The position numbers and the translations under genes were made by a program. The notes under the pieces were generated by a model, which did not search any database, was not told the DNA's origin, and saw only the letters and a program-made list of their open reading frames with translations. A stretch of 64,000 nucleotides of DNA from Halorientalis sp. LT38. Lineage in GTDB: Archaea; Halobacteriota; Halobacteria; Halobacteriales; Haloarculaceae. The stretch is taken from positions 1,116,001 to 1,180,000 of the forward strand of contig NZ_JAYEZN010000001.1 in NCBI RefSeq assembly GCF_037031225.1. The letters are read 5' to 3'. Positions 59,940 to 64,000 of the stretch are shown here, in pieces (the first letter of the stretch is position 1; every line of letters starts with the position of its first letter).

Positions 59940-60302
59940 ATGATGCCCGACTCGCCCCTCCAAGATCGATCCGCGGTGGATCCGTCGGTTGGCGAAGAGT
60001 GGTTGCTCGTCTCCGACGAGACCCTCGTCCTTCGCAACTACGACAGCGAGACCACTCACCAAGTCGTCGTCGAGTTTCGCAACGCCGACGACCAAATCGC
60101 GTTCCAGCAGACCTACACCCTCACCCCGCAGGCGGTCACGAGCATCCAGACGCGACTCCAGCGCGCGGTCTACCGCGTCGAAGTTCGGGTCGACGGTGCC
60201 GACAGTTACAGCGCCGACTGTCTCGTTGGGAGCGCCCCGTCCGAGACTGCGCTCGTCGAAGTCGGAAACGGTCTCGTGAGCGTCGCAGAAGGCGTCGTTT
60301 GA
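59940..60302 (+). CDS. Small beta-rich hypothetical protein
   Basis: 120 residues; two adjacent ATGs are possible starts. Beta-strand blocks (EWLLVSDETLVLRNYDSETT, HQVVVEFRNADDQIAFQQTY, YRVEVRVDGADSY, ETALVEVGNGLVSV) resemble a single immunoglobulin-like sandwich. No signal peptide is visible, so it is probably cytoplasmic. Function unknown. Confidence 0.65.
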   Translation: MMPDSPLQDRSAVDPSVGEEWLLVSDETLVLRNYDSETTHQVVVEFRNADDQIAFQQTYTLTPQAVTSIQTRLQRAVYRVEVRVDGADSYSADCLVGSAPSETALVEVGNGLVSVAEGVV

Positions 60303-60378
60303 CGGTCACGCGCCTGGGAACGGGTGACGCTACTGCGGCGGTCTTTATCCCCAGGGGTTCGATAGCGACGGGAGCCCG

Positions 60379-61422
60379 TCAGGGCTTGACCAGCACCTTC
60401 AGCGCCTCCCGGTCGGACATCGCCTGGTAGCCCTCGGGCACGCCGTCGAGGTCGACGGTCTTCGTGAAGATCGGCGCGGGGTCGAGCGTCCCGCCGAGTA
60501 CGTCGTCCATCAACTCCTCGGCGTAGGCCCGGACCGGTGCGACTCCGCCCCGGAGCGTGATATTGTCGACGAAGAAGTCGAAGAGATCCAGGCCCGCGGC
60601 GTCGACGCCGTGGGGGACGCCGACGTAGCCGACCGTCCCGCCGGGCCGGCAGACGCCGACGGCGGTCTCCATCGACGACGCCGCGCCGACGCACTCCAGG
60701 ACGTGATCGGCGCCGCCACCTGTTACTTCCCGGACGGCCTCGACCTCGTCGGTCTCGCCGCCGCCCAGCACTGTGTCGGTCGCGCCGAACTCGTCGGCGA
60801 GGTCCAGTCGGTCCTCGTGGTGGCCGACGGCGACGATACGGCGGGCGCCCAGTCGACGGGCCGCGAGGACGCCACAGAGGCCGACCGCGCCGTCGCCGAC
60901 GACGACGCAGGTGCTCCCGGGTTCGACGCCGGCGCTGACCGCGGCGTGGTGGCCGGTTCCCATCACGTCGGTGAGCGGGAGGAGCGATTCGAGGGCGTCC
61001 TCGTCCTCGGCGTAGCGGTCGGGGACGCGCACGAGCGTGCCGTCGGCGTGTGGGGCACGGACGTACTCACCCTGCGCGCCGCCGTTGTCGCCGTTCCAGG
61101 AGTCGCCGTTCACACAGGAGGTGTGCAGGCCCGTCCGGCAGAACTCGCACTCGCCGCAACTGATCACGAACGGGGCGAACACGCGGTCGCCCGGCTCGAC
61201 GCGCCGGACGTCGTCACCGACGGCTTCGACGATGCCCATCGGCTCGTGACCGACTCGCGATCCAGCCTCGCGGTCGCTGTCGCCGTGGTAGAACCACAGG
61301 TCCGACCCGCAGATTGCGGTGTGGGTGACCCGGACAAGCGCGTCCGTCGGGGCCGTCAGTTCCGGTTTCGGGACCTCCTCGACCCGGACGTCGCCGGGGC
61401 CGTGAAAGACTGCTGCGCGCAT
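60379..61422 (-). CDS. Zinc-dependent alcohol dehydrogenase family protein
   Basis: Start set at ATG 61422 (MRAAVFHGPGDVRVEEV); the frame reaches 61455 but the added residues precede the family's usual start. Catalytic zinc ligands are Cys in AICGSD and His-Glu in VGHEPMG. The structural zinc lobe is CGECEFCRTGLHTSC. The nucleotide-binding glycine motif is VVGDGAVGLCGVL, and LFDFFVDNITLRGGVAPVRA is typical of this subgroup. It oxidises an alcohol or reduces an aldehyde with NAD(P); the substrate is not clear. Confidence 0.9.
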   Translation of the reverse strand: MRAAVFHGPGDVRVEEVPKPELTAPTDALVRVTHTAICGSDLWFYHGDSDREAGSRVGHEPMGIVEAVGDDVRRVEPGDRVFAPFVISCGECEFCRTGLHTSCVNGDSWNGDNGGAQGEYVRAPHADGTLVRVPDRYAEDEDALESLLPLTDVMGTGHHAAVSAGVEPGSTCVVVGDGAVGLCGVLAARRLGARRIVAVGHHEDRLDLADEFGATDTVLGGGETDEVEAVREVTGGGADHVLECVGAASSMETAVGVCRPGGTVGYVGVPHGVDAAGLDLFDFFVDNITLRGGVAPVRAYAEELMDDVLGGTLDPAPIFTKTVDLDGVPEGYQAMSDREALKVLVKP

Positions 61423-61740
61423 ACCGAGTGCAGGGACAGCCGGTACTAATAGCATGCGCAGGCTGCGGTCCGTTCGGACCCGCCGCCGGCCTCACCCATC
61501 GATCGCACGACTGCGGTACCACCACCACCAGCCCAACAGTCCGATGCCGAAGGCGAGGACGCCGACCGCGGCGACGCGCAGGGATCGACCGAGAGTGCCG
61601 ACATGAGGTGTACGTGGATAAGGCCGGGGTCGGCGAGTCAGCTCGCGAACAGGACGTGTCGCCAGCCCACGTGGAGTGCTGGCGTCATCCCGTGGAGACC
61701 TCGATTCGGGTACTCGGGTCGTTGCGTCCTGTGTCCATGA
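61423..61740. other. Intergenic region with a possible membrane-protein relic
   Basis: Between the dehydrogenase and the DUF583-like gene. A minus-strand frame ends LRVAAVGVLAFGIGLLGWWW then WYRSRAIDG and a stop at about 61492, which looks like one transmembrane helix, but I find no start codon for it. It may be the tail of a lost gene. Confidence 0.35.
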
Positions 61741-62613
61741 CTATGTGCCTCCGGGGATCGTGACGGGTTCGAACCGCTGGAGCCCGAAGTACGTGTTCAG
61801 GACGGCACCGAACCCGACGACTGCGAAGAGGATCTGGACGACCCCACCGAGGTAGGGGACGGCTCCGAGTACCTCGAGGACGAGCAGAAACACGGCAATT
61901 CCAGCGAGCGTCGCGATGCCATCCGACTCGATCGGGAGGCGCGTCCCGACGAGATACCCGAACACGGCCTGGCCGTAGAGGATGACCAGGAACTCGGCGA
62001 ACAGCCCGACGATGGCGAGCGGAAGCAGGATGAGGGTGAACGCCATGTAGACGAACAGGACGAGGAGGGTCGTTGCGCCGAGGCTGCCGACGACGCCGCT
62101 GACGAGCCCGTGATCGGTGATAGCCGCGCCGACGTGCTCGAAGAGGAGTGGGTGCCGTCGTACGAGCCACCACCCGAACGCACCGAGAACGAAGAACTGC
62201 AGGAGGAAGGCCCCAATCCGCTGTCCCGGCGAGTTCGATGGGGTGGGAGCCTCGAATTGTGAGATCTGCCCGACCGACGCGTCGGAGCTGACAGCAGCGG
62301 CGCCCGAATACGTCTGGAGAGTCCCAGTCACAGTTGCGCCGTCAGTGATCGAGAGATTCCCATCGAGAAGGGTCACGTCGCCGTCGACGCTGCCGTTGAT
62401 GGCTGCGGTGCCACCGATTACGTAGATATCGCCGTCGAGAGTCGCGTTTCCGGGGACGGTGGAGGTACCGCCGGCGACGACATGCACGTCCGCGAGCGAA
62501 TCGGGTTCGCTGTCCCCTTGGAACGTCACGGACAGCTCCTGGACGTCGCCGCCCCCGATGGAGACCATGAGGAGGACGACGATGAGAAGCGGGATAGCCT
62601 CGGTCGGACTCAC
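61741..62613 (-). CDS. DUF583 (bactofilin-like) and membrane domain protein
   Basis: An N-terminal signal or anchor (EAIPLLIVVLLMVSIGGG) leads to an exterior stretch of short repeated beta turns: VHVVAGGTSTVPGNATLDGD, IYVIGGTAAINGSVDGDVTL, LDGNLSITDGATVTGTLQTY, the pattern of DUF583/polymer-forming cytoskeletal proteins. The second half has four or more transmembrane helices. Its ATG overlaps the MFS gene in ATGA, so the two are one operon. It may build a surface or envelope-associated scaffold; that is inferred. Confidence 0.75.
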   Translation of the reverse strand: MSPTEAIPLLIVVLLMVSIGGGDVQELSVTFQGDSEPDSLADVHVVAGGTSTVPGNATLDGDIYVIGGTAAINGSVDGDVTLLDGNLSITDGATVTGTLQTYSGAAAVSSDASVGQISQFEAPTPSNSPGQRIGAFLLQFFVLGAFGWWLVRRHPLLFEHVGAAITDHGLVSGVVGSLGATTLLVLFVYMAFTLILLPLAIVGLFAEFLVILYGQAVFGYLVGTRLPIESDGIATLAGIAVFLLVLEVLGAVPYLGGVVQILFAVVGFGAVLNTYFGLQRFEPVTIPGGT

Positions 62614-63917
62614 GCACCGACACCTCCGTTCTCGCGAGCGAGTTCAGCCATCCGTCTCGCGTACAGGCCGACCCCGAGTCCGAACAGGAGGAGCAAGGAG
62701 AGCGCCTGCACCACGTTCAGGTGCGAGAGGAGCGTGAGGTCGGCCGCCTGGAAGTACAGCGCGAGCGCGGTGCTCGAGAACGTGGCGAGCCACCCAGCGA
62801 CGCCGATGCCGATCGCGGAGTGGGTCCCGATCGTCTCTGGGGTGGAGAGGTCAGGCCAGAGCGCGAAGTTCAGCGTCGTATAGAAGCTCACGGCCACCGC
62901 ATACAGGGCGGGACTCAGGGGAGACGTCCCGTCGCCGGCGATAGTGGGAAACAACTCCGCGAATCGGAGGTCGGACGTGTACATGACGTGCGTGAGCGCG
63001 AACAGCGCGAACGTCCAGAGGAAGATGCGCGAGAGCGAGTAGTTCGCGTAGATGACGCCGGCCATCACCGCACCGATGACGTGTGCGACGGCGATGAACA
63101 GGCGCGTCGAGAGGTCGGGCGACTGCCAGGAACTCAGGAGGAGCGATGGCGTGTCGATGATCCGGAGAAATCCGAGGCTGTCGATGAAGAACACGCCGAA
63201 CATCAGGACGACCGGCACGACGAACGCGAGACTCCGCGTCCGGATCCGCTCCCCGTGACAGAACCGGCCGATGCCGTAGGTCTCGTGTTGCGTGCCCAGG
63301 GCGTCGAGAAAGGAGTCGAGACGGTCGACACTGACGAACGAAAGGACGCCCAACACGACGAGTCCTGGTGCCATCACGGCGACCAGCAGCCGACTGAAGA
63401 CGTCGATCGACCAGGAAAGCGGGATGGCGTTCGCGAGGAAGTACGTGATCGCCGTGATGGCCGCAGCGACGTACCCCCGGTCCGGGACAGGAACGAGATC
63501 GATCGCGAGCGAGAACGAGACCGGAAAGCCGACACCGAGTCCGATCGACGCGAGGACGATCCACGCGCCGAACGCGGGAACGCTCCGTATCATCGGTGCA
63601 ACGACCGTGAGCGCGAACTGGACGCAGACCACGCCAAACAGGAGTCGAAGCTTCGTTCGAAGGTCCGTGCTCCAGCCGCGGCGGTCCATCGTCACGCCGG
63701 TCACGACCGCGACGACGAGCGTCACGAGCGCGAGCGCGGCCATCCACATCGAGACGGCGGTTTCGGACATCCCGACGAGGCGCGTCCCGAGATCGATGAG
63801 CCCCAGCTGGACGAACGTGATGTTGTAGTAGTAGCCGGCGACCATCAGCGCGACGAACAGAAGATACCCTGACACTGTCGTCCACCGTTGGTGCCGTAGG
63901 TGTGTGAGAAACTGCAT
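62610..63917 (-). CDS. MFS transporter
   Basis: 435 residues with about twelve transmembrane helices. The loop VTGVTMDRRGWSTDLRTKLR between helices 2 and 3 carries the basic/Gly-Asp-Arg pattern of the major facilitator family, and SIGLGVGFPVSFSLAIDLVPVP is a typical later segment. The substrate is not evident. Overlaps the DUF583-like gene and is probably transcribed from the TATA box at 63951-63960. Confidence 0.85.
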   Translation of the reverse strand: MQFLTHLRHQRWTTVSGYLLFVALMVAGYYYNITFVQLGLIDLGTRLVGMSETAVSMWMAALALVTLVVAVVTGVTMDRRGWSTDLRTKLRLLFGVVCVQFALTVVAPMIRSVPAFGAWIVLASIGLGVGFPVSFSLAIDLVPVPDRGYVAAAITAITYFLANAIPLSWSIDVFSRLLVAVMAPGLVVLGVLSFVSVDRLDSFLDALGTQHETYGIGRFCHGERIRTRSLAFVVPVVLMFGVFFIDSLGFLRIIDTPSLLLSSWQSPDLSTRLFIAVAHVIGAVMAGVIYANYSLSRIFLWTFALFALTHVMYTSDLRFAELFPTIAGDGTSPLSPALYAVAVSFYTTLNFALWPDLSTPETIGTHSAIGIGVAGWLATFSSTALALYFQAADLTLLSHLNVVQALSLLLLFGLGVGLYARRMAELARENGGVGA

Positions 63918-63950
63918 CGATCTGTCTGACGTATAGGGGTGACCGAGACG

Positions 63951-63960
63951 CTATAATAAC
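63951..63960 (-). promoter_or_regulatory. TATA box of the MFS operon
   Basis: GTTATTATAG on the minus strand, about 35-40 bases before the ATG at 63917, giving a leader of about 10 bases. Confidence 0.5.
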
Positions 63961-64000
63961 GGTGTCGAAGCTGTCAGAAACCTCTCTACCAGCAGTATCG

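Noticed and set aside
60610-61449. 279-residue plus-strand frame opposite the alcohol dehydrogenase
   Set aside because: It is the antisense reading of a gene with complete zinc and nucleotide motifs.
62721-63872. 383-residue plus-strand frame opposite the MFS transporter
   Set aside because: The translation is almost only Arg, Asp, Glu and Gly and lies antisense to a clear membrane protein; a frame shadow.

Overview
The window is haloarchaeal (class Halobacteria). The proteins are rich in Asp and Glu. Promoters are BRE/TATA boxes about 25 bases before leaderless or nearly leaderless starts. Secreted proteins carry twin-arginine signals, and HTH_10 and ArsR-type regulators are present. There are no rRNA or tRNA genes and no CRISPR array that I can see, and no complete insertion sequence.

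The centrepiece (about 2.4-38.0 kb) looks like an archaeal version of a Dpd island, the systems that put 7-deazaguanine bases into DNA and restrict DNA that lacks them. Two divergent operons start near 8.3 kb. Rightward is queD-queE-queC for preQ0 synthesis; queE carries a frameshift. Leftward are a DpdA transglycosylase fused to an ArcS-like (archaeosine synthase, DUF5591) domain, a small DUF6884-like protein, a second DpdA paralogue and a GHKL (MORC/Hsp90-type) ATPase. A large leftward operon (20.6-10.4 kb) encodes a DUF1998 superfamily 2 helicase, an orphan protein, DpdG-like and DpdH-like proteins and a coiled-coil protein. Two paralogous DpdJ-like helicases lie at 21.3-25.8 and 27.1-31.3 kb, the second overlapping a DpdK-like phospholipase D-fold gene. 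A membrane protein, GIY-YIG proteins at both ends (one fused to AlbA_2) and a Dna2-like nuclease-helicase complete the island. I see no homologue of the bacterial ParB-like DpdB, and no DpdC that I can assign. The ArcS-like fusion and the DUF6884-like protein are the obvious candidates to replace the base-tailoring step.

The surroundings are typical of mobile or accessory DNA. On the left are an ArdC-like antirestriction protein cut by the window edge and an unusual protein combining an NFACT-like segment with duplicated winged helices. On the right (33.1-45.2 kb) are a decayed HExxH gene, a gene with three in-frame stops, a toxin-antitoxin remnant, an HNH nuclease with three associated repeats, an OB-fold protein, a cluster of strong hairpins and a 1235-residue HerA/TraG-type transfer ATPase.

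From 45.7 kb onward the content is more like ordinary chromosome: a solitary PstS-like lipoprotein, an alpha/beta hydrolase, an HTH_10 regulator, a methyltransferase/serine hydrolase/membrane protein operon, an ArsR-like regulator, and two secreted proteins flanking a membrane-anchored HTH regulator with a tandem 11-bp operator-like repeat. These are followed by a Yip1-like membrane protein, an HTH plus two DUF7521-like membrane proteins, a zinc alcohol dehydrogenase, a DUF583-like membrane protein and an MFS transporter. Two copies of a short degenerate repeat lie at 57.0 and 59.7 kb.
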